A DNA stretch of 64,000 nucleotides from Ixodes scapularis (taxonomy: Eukaryota > Arthropoda > Arachnida > Ixodida > Ixodidae). The notes under the pieces are model-generated. The model was not told where the DNA came from, did not search any database, and saw only the letters and a list, made by a program, of their open reading frames with translations. A program made the position numbers and the translations under genes. Positions 42,866-53,793 of this stretch are shown piece after piece; positions within the stretch are counted from its first letter, which is position 1, and each line of letters starts with the position of its first letter. The stretch is taken from assembly GCF_016920785.2 (NCBI RefSeq), contig NW_024609880.1, positions 32,077,152 to 32,141,151 on the forward strand. The letters are read 5' to 3'.

Positions 42866-43926
42866 TACTAGTAATTTCTTGAGCAGATATGTTCCTACAG
42901 GCCAAAAACCCTTCCCAGGTTTTTTTTTTCTTATTTTAATTTATAAATATACTAGTAATTTTACTGCCTCACATTTTATGATTGGGAGCTATTTTACTAG
43001 GGTGTTTGATTTTTTATAGTAATTTTCAATATAGAAGGGAACAAACGACATTGAAGAGAGCTGTCTCTTGGTAGTCTTTTTTTCTCTACAAGGTTTCTTA
43101 TTCTTGAATTGATATTAGGGTGTCTACAATATGTTTTAGTGCTGTGAAACGAGCCAGAACAATTAGATCTTCCATGTAGAAAGCTCAATTAAGATTTAAC
43201 CGAATGTGAATTTTTCTTGCAGAATATTCAAAGCTTAGCTCCCTTCACATGAAAAATAAGGCCAACAAACTGGCCAGTGTCAATAGCAGTCATGTCTGCA
43301 GATGATGGAGTTAGCGATGGTTGTAACTCCCGGTAGGCACAACGAGCAGATGAGATCGCATTCGGCTTCCCGTGCTTAGAACAAAATGACGTCGCAGTTT
43401 ACAAGCATTGCTAACGCTGCAAGCATGTCCACCGTAGGCCCTGGCAAGTTCGTCTAATTTTTCTCAGGAAGGAGGCGAAATTCCTTACAATTTCAACAGG
43501 TAACATGCCCATTCAGCGAATGCTTTAACTTTTAATGTGCAGGCACCAATTTTTCGGGCTCGATCCGCAGCATTAAGAACCATTGTAGATTCCTATATAT
43601 ATGCTAGTCATGTAAAATTTCGGCAAGTTCTTCAGCGCCAAGATGGCAGTATTTTCTTGTATACTTTCTTGTGATTGCAATTGTTTTCATTTTCAGTGTT
43701 GTGTAGTTCTAGAATAAATATATTTCCACAATGAAAGTGCTAGTTTTTTTTTCTACAGATTGCTGGTGCAACGTGTTTCGTAAAATGCTGATGTTAGCTG
43801 TAAAAAGCCTGCCTGAAAGTTCTACGAGTGTTGTCCGCATATCCAGTCTTCGCAGCTTCTTTAACAACAAAGGCTTGCTTTTTCCAAATAAAGGTGTGCG
43901 ACTTTTCATATGTACTGCAATATTTA
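42866..43926. other. Non-coding part of the CACTC element
   Basis: AT-rich with T runs. An acceptor-like TTTTTCTTGCAG at about 43212-43222 precedes no convincing exon. Confidence 0.3.
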
Positions 43927-44093
43927 GCTGTGAATGGGAGTGAAAGGTCTGCGGTATTGAATACCTCCCTGCTCTGAAAAGACACTTTGTGCGACTTTTC
44001 AGAAGATATACCTTTTCAAACAAGTTGCACAATCTGCCTTTTCTGAAAAGGAAGCTGTTCAATGCCGCAAACCTTTCACTCCTGTTCACAGCT
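43927..44093. repeat. 167-bp imperfect hairpin
   Basis: The left arm from AGCTGTGAATGGGAGTGAAA and the reverse complement of the right arm (AGCTGTGAACAGGAGTGAAA) pair over about 75 bp, including GGT-TGCGG-ATTGAA. The loop is centred near 44010. Probably a small foldback MITE. Confidence 0.65.
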
Positions 44094-44109
44094 GAAGGGT
44101 CTCATTAAT

Positions 44110-44500
44110 AGTAATTTAGGCTCTAAAAGTGTCAAAATTCGTCCACAAAAGGACGAAAATTACTCTCTCATTACTATAACATTAATCCCTAAAAGGGTCA
44201 AAATTGATCCTCAAAGGGACGAAATTTATACCCTAAGTACTGCAAAATTCATCCCTAAAAGGGTCAAAATTGATCCTCAAAGGGCCGAAAGTTACACCCC
44301 CGTCACTATAAATATTGTCCCTTTAAGTGCCAAAATTAGTCCCCAAAGGGACGAAATTTAGTTCCCAATAAAAAAAAGGTAGTCCCCCAATCACCATTGT
44401 TGATCCTCAAAGAAATCAAAGTTACTCCCCCAATTATAAACACGACGGCGCTCAAGGGACCATAAATAATCCCTGAAGAGTTAAACTTAGTCCCTGATGC
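44110..44500 (+). repeat. 66-bp subterminal tandem repeats of the CACTC element
   Basis: Four to five units with CCTAAAAGGGTCAAAATTG, then ATCCTCAAAGGGACGAAATT and an AT-rich spacer. The period is about 66 bp over the best part (44125-44361), after which units decay. The repeats stay open in one frame for 100 codons. Many short CCCT/AGGG inversions lie within and beyond (to 44650). Confidence 0.8.
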
Positions 44501-44687
44501 CCTGCTGTAGGGATCAAAAGCTCTCCTTTTAACGGTTCAAAACTTTGGCCTCAAGGGATCAATGGAAAGGGACTAAAAGAAAAGGGAGGGACTAAACCGG
44601 GGTTTTGCCGTTTTTGGGGGATCACTCTCAGTGACATCGATTTAGTCCCCAAAAAGGACGAAGTACTACTGCTTTTTTTTAAGAGTG

Positions 44688-45299
44688 TGGCCATAAAGAA
44701 TTTCCCTTTGCCGAGAACAAAGACGGACATGCGTTCCTTCATCGGTTTAGCCGATTATTACCGAAATTACATTCCTAATTTTGCGCATATCGCTGGCCCA
44801 CTCACATACGCTCTTCGCAACGCAGAGCCAAATGTCGTGCGCTGGACCGAGGAACGTAAAAACGCCTTTCTCTGGATCAAGGAGATTTTAGGAAGCGACC
44901 CTGTGCTGGCTTCACCAGACTACACGCGCACCTTCATAGTGCAGTGCGACGCGAGCAACCGTGGTTTGGGCGTTATCCTCAGTCAGGTAAACGAGAAGGA
45001 CGAGGAACATCCTGTTGTATACGGCAACAGAAGACTAACAACACGCGAACAGGCATACAGTACAGTAGAAGAAGAGTGTGCTTGCATGGTATGGGCTATC
45101 GAAAAACTCCCGTATACCTCAAAGGATCTTCATTTATTTTCGAGACTGACCACTGCCCTCTCGTGTTGCGTAATCAGTTGACGAACGAAAACGGTCGTTT
45201 AATGAGGTGGAGCCTGGCACTCCAACAATTTACTCACGGTGCGGCACAAGAAGGGCAAAAATTATGCCAATGCCGATCGCCTGAGCCGCATTCCTTAGT
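44688..45299 (+). pseudogene. Gypsy-3 RNase H and pol end
   Basis: Resumes with AIKNFPLPRTKTDMRSFIGL, the connection region, then IVQCDASNRGLGVILSQ (catalytic D), STVEEECACMVWAIEKL (E), a frame change near 45107, FIFETDHCPLVL (D), and a further change near 45240. The last frame ends ANADRLSRIP and a TAG at 45297-45299. No integrase follows; the next 150 bp is a 3' untranslated region. Confidence 0.88.
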
Positions 45300-45453
45300 G
45301 TTCCTCTAATTCTGCGGGGAAGTCCCCACAGAATTTTTTTTGTGCTAATTTTAATTCGGGATTTTGCGATGTTGAGGCTTATGACTGCACTTAAAATTGT
45401 CGAGAAAGTGCGTTGGATTATTCCGCTCCTAATGATTTCGAGGGGTCCGCCCT

Positions 45454-46196
45454 TGTTGAGTTGTGGCGCCGGATTGCTTCCGATGTCGTTTCTGCCGCTC
45501 GTCTACCAAGTCCCTTCAGCTCTTCGGCTTGCTGCTATCCTGCCCGAGCTGCGGACTGCCAGAATATCTGGGGCCTTTCCGGCTGCCGTCTTCGTTCAGC
45601 TTCAGTCCTGCCTCTTCGAAGCTTCGAAAGCACAGCGGCGCCTTGCGCTTCAGCACCCTTGCCCGAGAAGAGAGCGGCGTCCGCACTTCAGCACCCTGGC
45701 CTGAGCGACCGTTCCAAGACCTGGCGACTGTGGCCTTCTAGCCTGGTCACTTGCCAAGACCCGCAAGCGTACTTCTGGAAAGTCGTCGTCTATACCAAGG
45801 CCTGCAGCGTGCTATATGCCTGTTTCCTACTCATCCAGGGAGCACGGACTACGTCGAGGTGAAACCACCGCAAATCGGCTCTCGCCATTTTGGATGCTTC
45901 GACCGCTCCTACGTCTCCAGTTACTCAAGAGGCGTCAGCCTGTCGATCAACCTCCGAGCTGGGTTGCATTGGCCGAGAAGTAACAATTGCGGTGCTATGC
46001 TACGCTTCGCTTCCTGATAAGATTAGTTGGTGCGGCGCGATATTGCATTTCTTTCTTTTTGTCCGTTATGATTGGATACAGGATCCTTAAAAGCGAGCTT
46101 GCTTTTATAATAAAGACAGATCGTTCTTCCAGCAGAGAGAGAGTCTGTCTGTTCCTTCGGCAGCCGTTCCGTGGTCGAACCACCGGAAACGTAACA
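45454..46196 (+). repeat. Probable gypsy-3 3' LTR
   Basis: Ends GGAAACGTAACA, like the gypsy-2 LTR, and contains TTTTATAATAAAGAC (TATA/polyadenylation signals, about 46105-46119) followed by GTCTGTCTGTTCC. The start is placed at TGTTGAGTTGTGGCGCC after a purine-rich CGAGGGG, but this is a guess since no second LTR is in the window to confirm it. Confidence 0.5.
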
Positions 46197-47082
46197 GAAG
46201 CCGTCCTTCAGTCCTTGCCAAAGTATGTAGGTACGACCTTTGTTTCTTTATGTTTCTGGGCACAAGTTCGCCGCATTAAACTTTCCTTTAAACTTTTATT
46301 CATGAAGTTTGTTTTTATTCGTGACAATATTGTCTGACAGCTAGCAGTTCCGAAGAGACAAGAGACTTACAAAGATGTCGAATACGGCGAAGGAGAAGAC
46401 GCATCGTGCTGTTTTGAGCAAGGGTGCAACGTGGATTACAACTCATGCAAAAAGAAACACTTTCTGTTCCGGACGCCGAGCGACGCCACTCAGTTCGCGG
46501 AATAATATCGTTTAATTTCAAGTGAAAACAAAATTAATTCAGAAAAAAAAAAAAAAAAGCCCAAGAGGAATGTGTGACCTGTGAGGCATGTCGGAGAAAT
46601 CAAATTTCTCCAAGTTGTATTTCTCTTGAATAAAAACAGCAGTAGAAGTTGACTCATTTATCCTGCCAAACTTAGAGTTTATTTTTTTAGAATGCATCCT
46701 CTCTAGATGAAACCAATTCAGACGTTTTCTGGTCTATAAGCTTTGGCTGACAATGCAGAAGTTAAGAAAAGCTCGCGTTCATCGATCCATGCTACGCAAA
46801 AAAAAAAAAAGTGTTAAGACCAAACCAAAAACTAGGTATATACAAGTCTGAAAAATTAACATGCTGCTGAAACAATAATTAAAAGAGCTTTGACACTAAA
46901 GTAGAGTTGAAAAAAAAAGAAACTCATATCATATCATAATCAAACTTGGCTTTCTTAAGTCTGGCATGTAAGTTGAGATATACAGTAATAAATTTATGAC
47001 AGGAAAACAACAAAAAAAGTAAATAAAAGAAGCGAGACTATGAAAGTAACTGACCTCTCCCAAACGGCATTTGCGCTTTGAA
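46197..47082. other. Non-coding stretch
   Basis: AT-rich, with A runs at 46542-46557 and 46798-46810. Nothing recognised. Confidence 0.3.
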
Positions 47083-47628
47083 TATAAGGAGTATTCACTG
47101 GGTGCCATATTTGTGGGTGCTGTCTAGAGCGCATGCTTAGAACGGGCCCCCATGAACAGGCTGCTAAGACCGGCCATTTGGACGGTGTGGCATGCACGTT
47201 GCAAAAGAGCCCTGGAAGCTAGCCACCAGCACGCGCTCAGCAGTCGCGCACACAGCTATGGCCGCCAGTGAATAACGGCCATACCTCTCTTCGCTGCTGC
47301 TCAGCTCGTGCTAACGGCAACCTTCCGCAGGTCTTTCGCAACGTACATTCCGCACCAACAAAACTGCCGGTCTTACCAGGCTATTGATGTGAGCTCGTTT
47401 GGAAAATGCGCTGTAAACACCGCCCTCATATATGGCGTCCCACTGGCGGCCATAACTGTGTGCGTGGCTGCTGAGCGCGTGCTGACGGCGAGCTTCCATG
47501 GTTCTTTTGCAACGTGCATTGCGCACCATCGAAATTGGCGGCCTTGGCAGGCTATGAATGAGAACTGATTATGAGAATGCGCTCTAAACACCGCCCTCAA
47601 ATATGGCGTCCAGTTAATGCCCCCTATA
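47083..47628. mobile_element. 546-bp foldback element with one inverted and two direct ~175-bp units
   Basis: Unit A (47083-47271) is inverted relative to units B (47272-47446) and C (47447-47628). All contain a CTGAGCGCGTGCTGACGGC-like segment, TTTTGCAACGTGCATTGCGC and CACCGCCCTCAAATATGGCG in the orientation of C. The outer ends read TATAAGG... and ...CCCCTATA, giving TA-bounded TIRs formed by the outer parts of A and C. Confidence 0.7.
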
Positions 47629-50600
47629 GTGAGTTGCGAATGGCCTCAGAGATAATAGTATGTTTTAGTAGATAGTGTTTTCAGGCCAGGCTATTTGGGA
47701 GCTTGCGCCGCCACTTCGATTCATTCTCTGAAGCGCGCGATCATATCGGTAGCGGGCCTTTGAAAACAATCTACCAAATCTCTCTATCAGAGAGTCTTAA
47801 TAAATCGTACGCTGCGGAAAGTGGGGCCAGCGGGCGCGTGCTCAATACATGCTTTGAAGTTGCGGAATAATCTTCCGCTATTCGCGGCGAGATGCTTGGG
47901 TATCACCGCTTGGTCGACGTTTTCAGAAACCAGAGTGAGGATACTTCAAATTCCTCTGCTGGTGCGAGTCCATGCAATGCCAAGCTTCTTGGCGCTAGGA
48001 AAGATTAAAGCATAACCGCGTGGATAGCACGTGCACTCCTCATAGTGGGGAAAACAGAAGCGTCCCTAGCGAGCCTCATCCCGCGTATACACCTCTCCAA
48101 TATTTACAAGTCTTTAGCCAAGCGTGCGATCTCCTCAATCCAGCACGTGCGTGTTCGTCGCTCCGAAAAGTGAGCAAATCACTTCCCGATATCGGTTTGG
48201 GTTCGGTTTCGGTTCAGCTCCAGGGAAAAAAAGAATAACGGTTGAAAGACCTGTTCAAACCGATTCGAACCTCTTCGAACCGATTCGAACGTGTTCGAAC
48301 CGGTTTGAACCGCAAAACTGATAATATATTTTCCGCGTTGTTTACACAGACACTATTTCCGCCGTAAAATGAGTAACTATACAGTTTTCTTACCCTTTCT
48401 ACAGTCATCTTTTATTTTCAGGTAACGAAAAAGAGAAACTACGTTGTTTATTTCAACGCAACAATAAAAAAAAAAAGATTAACATACGAAATGCGGTGTT
48501 TATACGACTCAATATCATTTGTTTACCTCAGTCACATATATTTTACCTGAGACGAAACTCTATCACAAAGTGAGACAGGTCGCTTTATATACCCGTGTTC
48601 GGTACAAGGTTGCGTCGCGGTCATACAAGTTTAATCATAGTTCTGCTCTTGAACTAAGATATTAGTTACAGAGCATAAAATCATTGAATAGGGTCATCGT
48701 CGCCGTACATATTGTAAAATATAGTTTACAAAATACGTTGCACAATATATATGATGACGACGCAACTGAGCTAAAAGCAATCATATTTTTAAAATGTCTC
48801 GAAAGTTTTAGGACAAGAACTTTCAGCCTACCTTTAATAGAAACACTGAGCGGCAATCGCAACGCTTGTTTTCCTATTTCACAGTGATTTTAGGCGAAGG
48901 ATTACGCAGAAAGAGTGATCAAAATTGTTCACTCTAATCTATACGTACCTGCGTACTCAGATCGAAGCTGGCTTAAAATGGTGCTACCCAAGTTAACTTT
49001 TTCTTATACAGGGATAAAGGACAATAGCCAAGCTGCTGAGGTTTCTTCTTGACAGTATTCCGGTTAATTCAAACTAAGAAGAAGCGTCTCCCTTGCTAAT
49101 TAATGAATTTATGTTAAATAAAACAGAGAAGTATTTGATGCTCTACTCGACATGGCAATTGATTTTCGACAATTGATGTTCATCACATAAAAGAGGCAAT
49201 AGCATACTTCGATATGTTTGAAAAGTTGTTTATGTGTCAGGAACACGCATTTATTTAAATGAACTTCGAAATCAAAAAATGTTTTTAAAGGTTCTTTATC
49301 TTTGAAATTACTGGTACATGTGCCTGCTGATTATAAATGCCACTGAAAAGATTCGCAGAGCAGCTTTCAGATAATTTGGGGGTGTATTTACTTATGATGT
49401 ATGCTGTCAAATCTTCAGTCAGTAAATGAATATATTTATGTTGTCATCAATAAACTTGTCTGTATAAAGTTAACATAACCGCTTCACAGTGACACGAGAT
49501 CACGATACTCGGAAAATGCACCAGCTCTTAGCCCGATCTGTGGAAACGTGTTTTTTTTTCTTATTCTTTGTTTGACAGTGTAAAACACCGCGAAACGGTG
49601 TATGCCAAAAAGGATTATGTGCTCACAGGATAGAACTGAGAGGAAATCTACGAAATGTGCAAAAAGAGAGATAATAAATGATATTCTAAATAATTCCATA
49701 CACGACGGCTTACTCCAAAAATAATTATATAGAGATGCACACAATATTATTCCTAATTACGCAGATACAGCACAAAGTACGAAGACTCTTATATTTGTAG
49801 TATAAATTAGATTTGGGTACCAGCTTGCATGAGCTCGAAACTTTAGCGAAATACTGTCTCGGGAGGCCAATGCTATATTAGATTTTACTTGCACTTGTTT
49901 TGGATGTTCACGTTACAACTCTGTGCTTTATCATTCATGCGCTCCAACATTTTATTAGTTTGCCACTAGTATCGCAAGACTCCTATATATGCATAGTACA
50001 CATGTTTACAACTCAGCTATCTACTTTTTCTAGGCTTACGAACATCGCATTTTACCAGAAAACTGAACTTTTCAACATAGTTTGTATGTGACGCCGTCGC
50101 ACTCTATGCTTGTGGTAAATGAGATTTGCTCTTGCTGAGAAAATCAAATCTGGTGGTGCAAAAAGCATGCCGCAGAAGGTATACGCGCTCAGCAGAAAGG
50201 CCGCCCCGATAAAAGCTAATCAGTGCACGCCATGTATTAGAGATAAACAAATATTCTTGCTTGGGGTACAGCGTCTTGAGGAACGGGGCTAGCCTCTAGT
50301 GCCACGCGCGTACACGCGCATTCTGGCAAAAGTGTTTTTGAAGACAAAGTAGTTTTCGGAGCCACGCTCTCCTGTCTGCATCGTAGACGCGAGGTCGAAG
50401 AACCTATACAGCCCATGTTTTTAAAACCACCTCCTCGTTTTTTTTTTTCGTTGTTCAATACGAATCCTGAGGGACTCTTGACCTTCCTCCCGTTGGGGTT
50501 ATTAATTCGACAATTATATTCGTATCACTTGTTCACAGTAATCCTGCATTGCTCTTGTCTGGCAACCAAAAACTGTGAAATATTAAACAAAATACGGTGG

Positions 50601-51123
50601 TAGGGGGAGCTTGGGGAAGAATGCGAGGACGACACTCCTGTGTGACATGGCTCGTGTACGTCTCGGTGTCACGTGATTTGCGATGCGAAGTCGTGATGTC
50701 ATGTGAGGTCACAGTGGCAAAAACGCTAATAAATCTAGTGAAGTTTTAAATTTTAATCGACTTGACGCGGGGAGTCATGTGACCACATCACGTAATGTCA
50801 GGGCGCCACGTGGAGTGACATTACTTGACCCCATGTCTTGACACCATCACGTTACTTTAACATGTGGCACGTGACGACTCATTATTAATCATAATGCTAT
50901 TACAAAAGCGCCACGATAACCCACTATTTCTCGTACATTGCAATTTTGCATGCGACGACTTGATCAATACATAAAAATACAGCTGCCAATTTTTGATCAT
51001 CAAGTGCATGTAGCTTGTAATATTAGCGAAACAAAAATTACCTTGAACCGTTATGAACTAGTTACCGTTATATTTGTTTTCCAGTTCAGTTTCGGTTTAG
51101 TTCCAAGATGGTATTGAAAACTT
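47629..51123. other. Long non-coding, AT-rich stretch
   Basis: No gene recognised. GGTTCGG/GAACCGA short repeats lie at 48186-48312. GTCACGTGA, CCACGTGG and GGCACGTGAC words cluster at 50660-50880, and T/A runs occur elsewhere. Open frames are short. Confidence 0.35.
48186..48312. repeat. GGTTCGG / TTCGAACC short tandem repeats
   Basis: GGTTTGGGTTCGGTTTCGG on the left, then after an A-run a series of TTCGAACC-containing 11-13-bp units in the other sense. Related text returns at 51080-51170. Confidence 0.7.
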
Positions 51124-51211
51124 CGGTTCGGTTCACGCCGCGGTGGCGGCGTGAACCAAACCGAACCGCGGTCATATGGTCATATGGAGGCGGCTCACGC
51201 CGCTCCATATA
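51124..51211. repeat. Two adjacent short palindromes
   Basis: CGGTTCGGTTCACGCCGC pairs with GCGGCGTGAACC...CCGAACCG (51124-51168). Directly next, ATATGGAGGCGGC pairs with GCCGCTCCATAT (51183-51211). They sit at the 5' boundary of the LINE fragment. Confidence 0.75.
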
Positions 51212-51645
51212 CAGACGAAGGCATTCCCAGAAGAGGTACGGAAATCCGGGAGCACTACAAACATGGAAGGAGAACCTACCCCTCTCTGCACCACAACCTG
51301 ACAAAATGGGAGGCGATCTCATGGAGGCAGCTACAGAACAATACTTTCTCGCATGAAACACTCTTACACCTGAACCACCCAACCTGCTTCGAGTACGCGT
51401 GCGAAAAATGTAAGGTGCCCAACCGCCTATACCATGTGGTGTGGGAATGCCAGGGCAGCATAGCAGCACCGCCCCTAAAGACCAACCCCAGAACAGTGGG
51501 AGGATCAGTTGACCAGCTCGGGCCCTGACGACATGATAGAGCTAGTCGACAGAGCCCAGCGGACGGCGAAGGACCGTGGCTTCCTGAACTAAGGAAGCAA
51601 CCTACTTGAGAACGAAAACAACGTCTTTTCTGAAATAAATTAAGT
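51180..51645 (+). pseudogene. LINE ORF2 C-terminal fragment
   Basis: WRQLQNNTFSHETLLHLNHP and CEKCKVPNRLYHVVWEC form the end of a LINE ORF2; the CxxC...H....C zinc motif is the same type as at 30590-30650. A one-base frame change at about 51490 leads to PDDMIELVDRAQRTAKDRGF, then a stop at about 51590-51592. The 3' UTR ends with GAAATAAATTAAG. A short 5'-truncated insertion of a LINE related to, but not identical with, the one at 30044. Confidence 0.75.
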
Positions 51646-52176
51646 TTATTTCTCCTCAACAGAGACCGACTTACCTTTTTCTATTCTGATGATGAGACTA
51701 ATGAAAATGTAAGCTTCAGGCCGAGGTGCTCGCACTTAACAGCGTGATTTGAGGCGATTCTGTTTCAGTTTCTGGTTTGGTTCTAAGCGCCGCATACGGA
51801 TATCCAGAGAACTGACTCGGCTCGCTTTTTCTGCTTTGCAGCCGAGCGTTTTAAAAGACCTTGGCAGAGGGCGCGAAAAATCTGGGAAGCCATCGGGTGG
51901 GGTTGCACCTGATGGGGAAACCCAACCCTTGCTTTGTGTGATTCTAAACCAACAGAAGGCGATAGGATCGCCTTCCAGACCTGTTCATGAACGCAGTAAA
52001 TTGTGTGTGGTGGCGCTTCGATATATTGCGGTATTTTATTAATGCGAAAGCATTGATTGTCTCATGAAGCGATCCGACGTCATCAGATTTGAAACCATGC
52101 AAATCGGTACCTTAATAAAACCAAGCGCAAAGCTAGCCAACGGCACCTTTTACACTTCGGTCCCATTGGCTAGCAC
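51646..52176. other. Non-coding stretch
   Basis: Nothing recognised; a plus-strand frame at 51749-52042 has no motif. Confidence 0.3.
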
Positions 52177-52241
52177 TAGTGTCACTAAATAAGCTACGCT
52201 TATTTAGTGGCACTTAAGGGCAGCTTATTTAGTGGCTCTAG
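52177..52241. mobile_element. 65-bp remnant of the CTAG-GCCACTAAATAAGCT MITE family
   Basis: It consists almost wholly of element ends: CTAGTGTCACTAAATAAGC, its inverse GCTTATTTAGTGGCACT, and a further GCTTATTTAGTGGCTCTAG. The same ends bound the 330-bp copies at 60450-61203. An extreme internal-deletion derivative. Confidence 0.7.
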
Positions 52242-52244
52242 CTG

Positions 52245-53143
52245 GCACAATGAAATCGGCAGAACACAATGAAAATCTCAAGGCGTCGTCACTAAGAAAA
52301 TGGGACATGCTGCGTAGAAAAAGTCTTTGGAGCTGTGACCGGTATCTAGTAACTCAAGAACTTTGGAAAGCGGTCGCTGTACCAGGATTAACTTCCGCCA
52401 ATAGTGTTACGTGTACGCCCAGCGAGATCCGGGAATACATTGAAAGACGACAAAGAGAGATTGGACGCCCGGCACTAAGATGCCACAGCAGGGTTGCCAA
52501 TCAACTTGTTTAAGGAGATCTCGGATGGTCCTCTTTTGAGGAACGTGACGCCAGCAGCAAACTTGAATATTATGCCCGACTTCGACATATGAATGGAGAC
52601 TGCTGGGCGAGGAGAATTTTCGCATACCTACATCTAAGAAACGTAGACACAATGTGGAGGCGTCGAGTCGTTCGACTTGGGACAAAGTATGGTGCCTTCT
52701 CAATTACCGACGAGTCATCTACAAAGAAAGACTGGGTAGCCAATGTTAGAGGGCAGATAAAGACTGTCGAGGCAGACCGCTGGAGGGCAGACATGCGACG
52801 ACATTCAAGTATGCACCTCTACGCGTCTTACAAAACCGACATCGCTCCTATCCACTGGTGTAAAAGCACGTTGGAAAGTCGACTCCTCGCCGAGGTCCGC
52901 GGTGGTGCCTTGCGTACCCGTCTGTACAGAAGAAGATATGACACCAATGTAACGGACGTGCTGTGCAGTGCATGTGGTGATGCGGACGAAACGTTACAAC
53001 ATATGCTTCTCGAGTGTACAGCACTGGAACCTGCAGCAGGCGTCGGTACTCGCATTGAGCAAGCTCTTGGATTTACAGAAGAAACCAAATTTGTAACGTG
53101 CGCGATGCGAAGGCTCGAGGCTTGGTGGGCGATCCACCTGTAA
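52245..53143 (+). pseudogene. LINE ORF2 C-terminal half with a single nonsense codon
   Basis: One frame from 52245 to 53143 broken only by TAA at 52511-52513. Before it: LWKAVAVPGLTSANSVTC and YIERRQREIGRPALRCHSRV. After it: GDLGWSSFEERDASSKLEYY, MNGDCWARRIFAYLHLRN and KTDIAPIHW. The zinc motif CSACGDADETLQHMLLEC closes the domain, and the ORF ends AWWAIHL. This is a third LINE type in the window, seen in my memory of tick genomes. The low damage suggests a fairly recent copy. The 3' UTR is missing: the next sequence begins within about 5 bp of the stop. Confidence 0.8.
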
Positions 53144-53146
53144 CCC

Positions 53147-53793
53147 TCGCCGAGAAGGCATCGCTGGAGATGCTGCTGCGAGACTCCTGCCAACCGATCG
53201 ACTACTCGGACAAGGAGCGAGAGGCTTTGCTTAGGGTGAACGAGCAAATGGCAGGCAAGATAACATAAATGCGGAACACCATTCATGGTTTAGAAGATTC
53301 TTCCCGAAGTGGTACCATTGCTGCTTCCGAAGCGAACGAAATGGTAGAGAAGAGGAAGGCGTTGGTAGAGGAGATGGACCTGCTGGAGGAAGAGGAGAAA
53401 CACAGGCAGGCCCCGGAGAAAATGTGGCAGCAGTTTGAGGAGAAGCTACACTTGTCTAACGAAGCACTTCTTGTTGAGCAAGAGCGTGCGGCGAAGGTGA
53501 TAGAGAGCGAAGCGGCGCTGACACTGTACAAGCGTCTGCTGCCCTCTGTGAAGGAGGGGGTGCTTCAGCTCAAGGATGAGGCGCAGGAACGCGTGGACAT
53601 GCTACAGAAAGCCATCGAGGAGTCCAAAGATGACCTGGAGCAGTGCAAAGCAAGGCAACGTCCGGACGACTGCACCAAGCTCAAGTCACAGCTGGAGGAT
53701 GCCGTAAAGGATCTCAACATTCATCTGGAGATGTCAAACAACCAGAAGTGCGATTGCAAGGAGAAAGCAAAGCTGAAGCAAGAGCTAAAGGAC
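53147..53793 (+). pseudogene. GRIPAP1-like: GRIP1-associated protein 1 (GRASP-1)-like coiled-coil retrocopy, 5' part
   Basis: From about 53147: LAEKASLEMLLRDSCQP and YSDKEREALLRVNEQM, an in-frame TAA at 53266-53268, then a 175-codon coiled coil rich in Glu, Lys and Leu (EMVEKRKALVEEMDLLEEEE; LTLYKRLLPSVKEGVLQLKD; CKARQRPDDCTKLKSQLEDA). No intron signal interrupts it, so it looks like a processed copy. After removal of the 53794-55175 insertion and one TAAAGGAC, the frame continues without loss into 55184. Identification rests on the 3' part. Confidence 0.55.

Larger units (their letters stand above)
36022..44687. mobile_element. CACTC-ended DNA transposon (CACTA/EnSpm-like) carrying a gene
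   Basis: The left terminus is CACTCTTAAAAAAAAG and the right terminus is its exact reverse complement (16/16). TG at 36020-36021 is duplicated at 44688-44689. CACT- ends, a 2-bp duplication and subterminal tandem repeats (44125-44400) are the hallmarks of the CACTA/EnSpm superfamily. Removing the insert and one TG restores the gypsy-3 pol frame exactly. No transposase of that superfamily is readable, so the copy looks non-autonomous. The interior has a promoter-like CpG-rich start, an intron-containing gene, a LINE tail and a nested MITE. Confidence 0.75.
35408..46196 (+). mobile_element. Ty3/gypsy element (gypsy-3), split by an 8.67-kb insertion
   Basis: RT (35408-36021), then the CACTC element (36022-44687), then RNase H (44688-45299) and a probable 3' LTR ending at 46196. 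Pol stops straight after RNase H, as in gypsy-2, and the RNase H sequences resemble each other. This suggests the same Gmr1-type clade, with integrase expected upstream of RT and here lost. 5' truncated at about 35400. Confidence 0.8.

Noticed and set aside
43709..44089. A 126-codon minus-strand gene
   Set aside because: It overlaps the hairpin at 43927-44093 and shows no motif.
45342..45862. Overlapping open frames as host exons
   Set aside because: They lie in the 3' untranslated region and probable LTR of gypsy-3.
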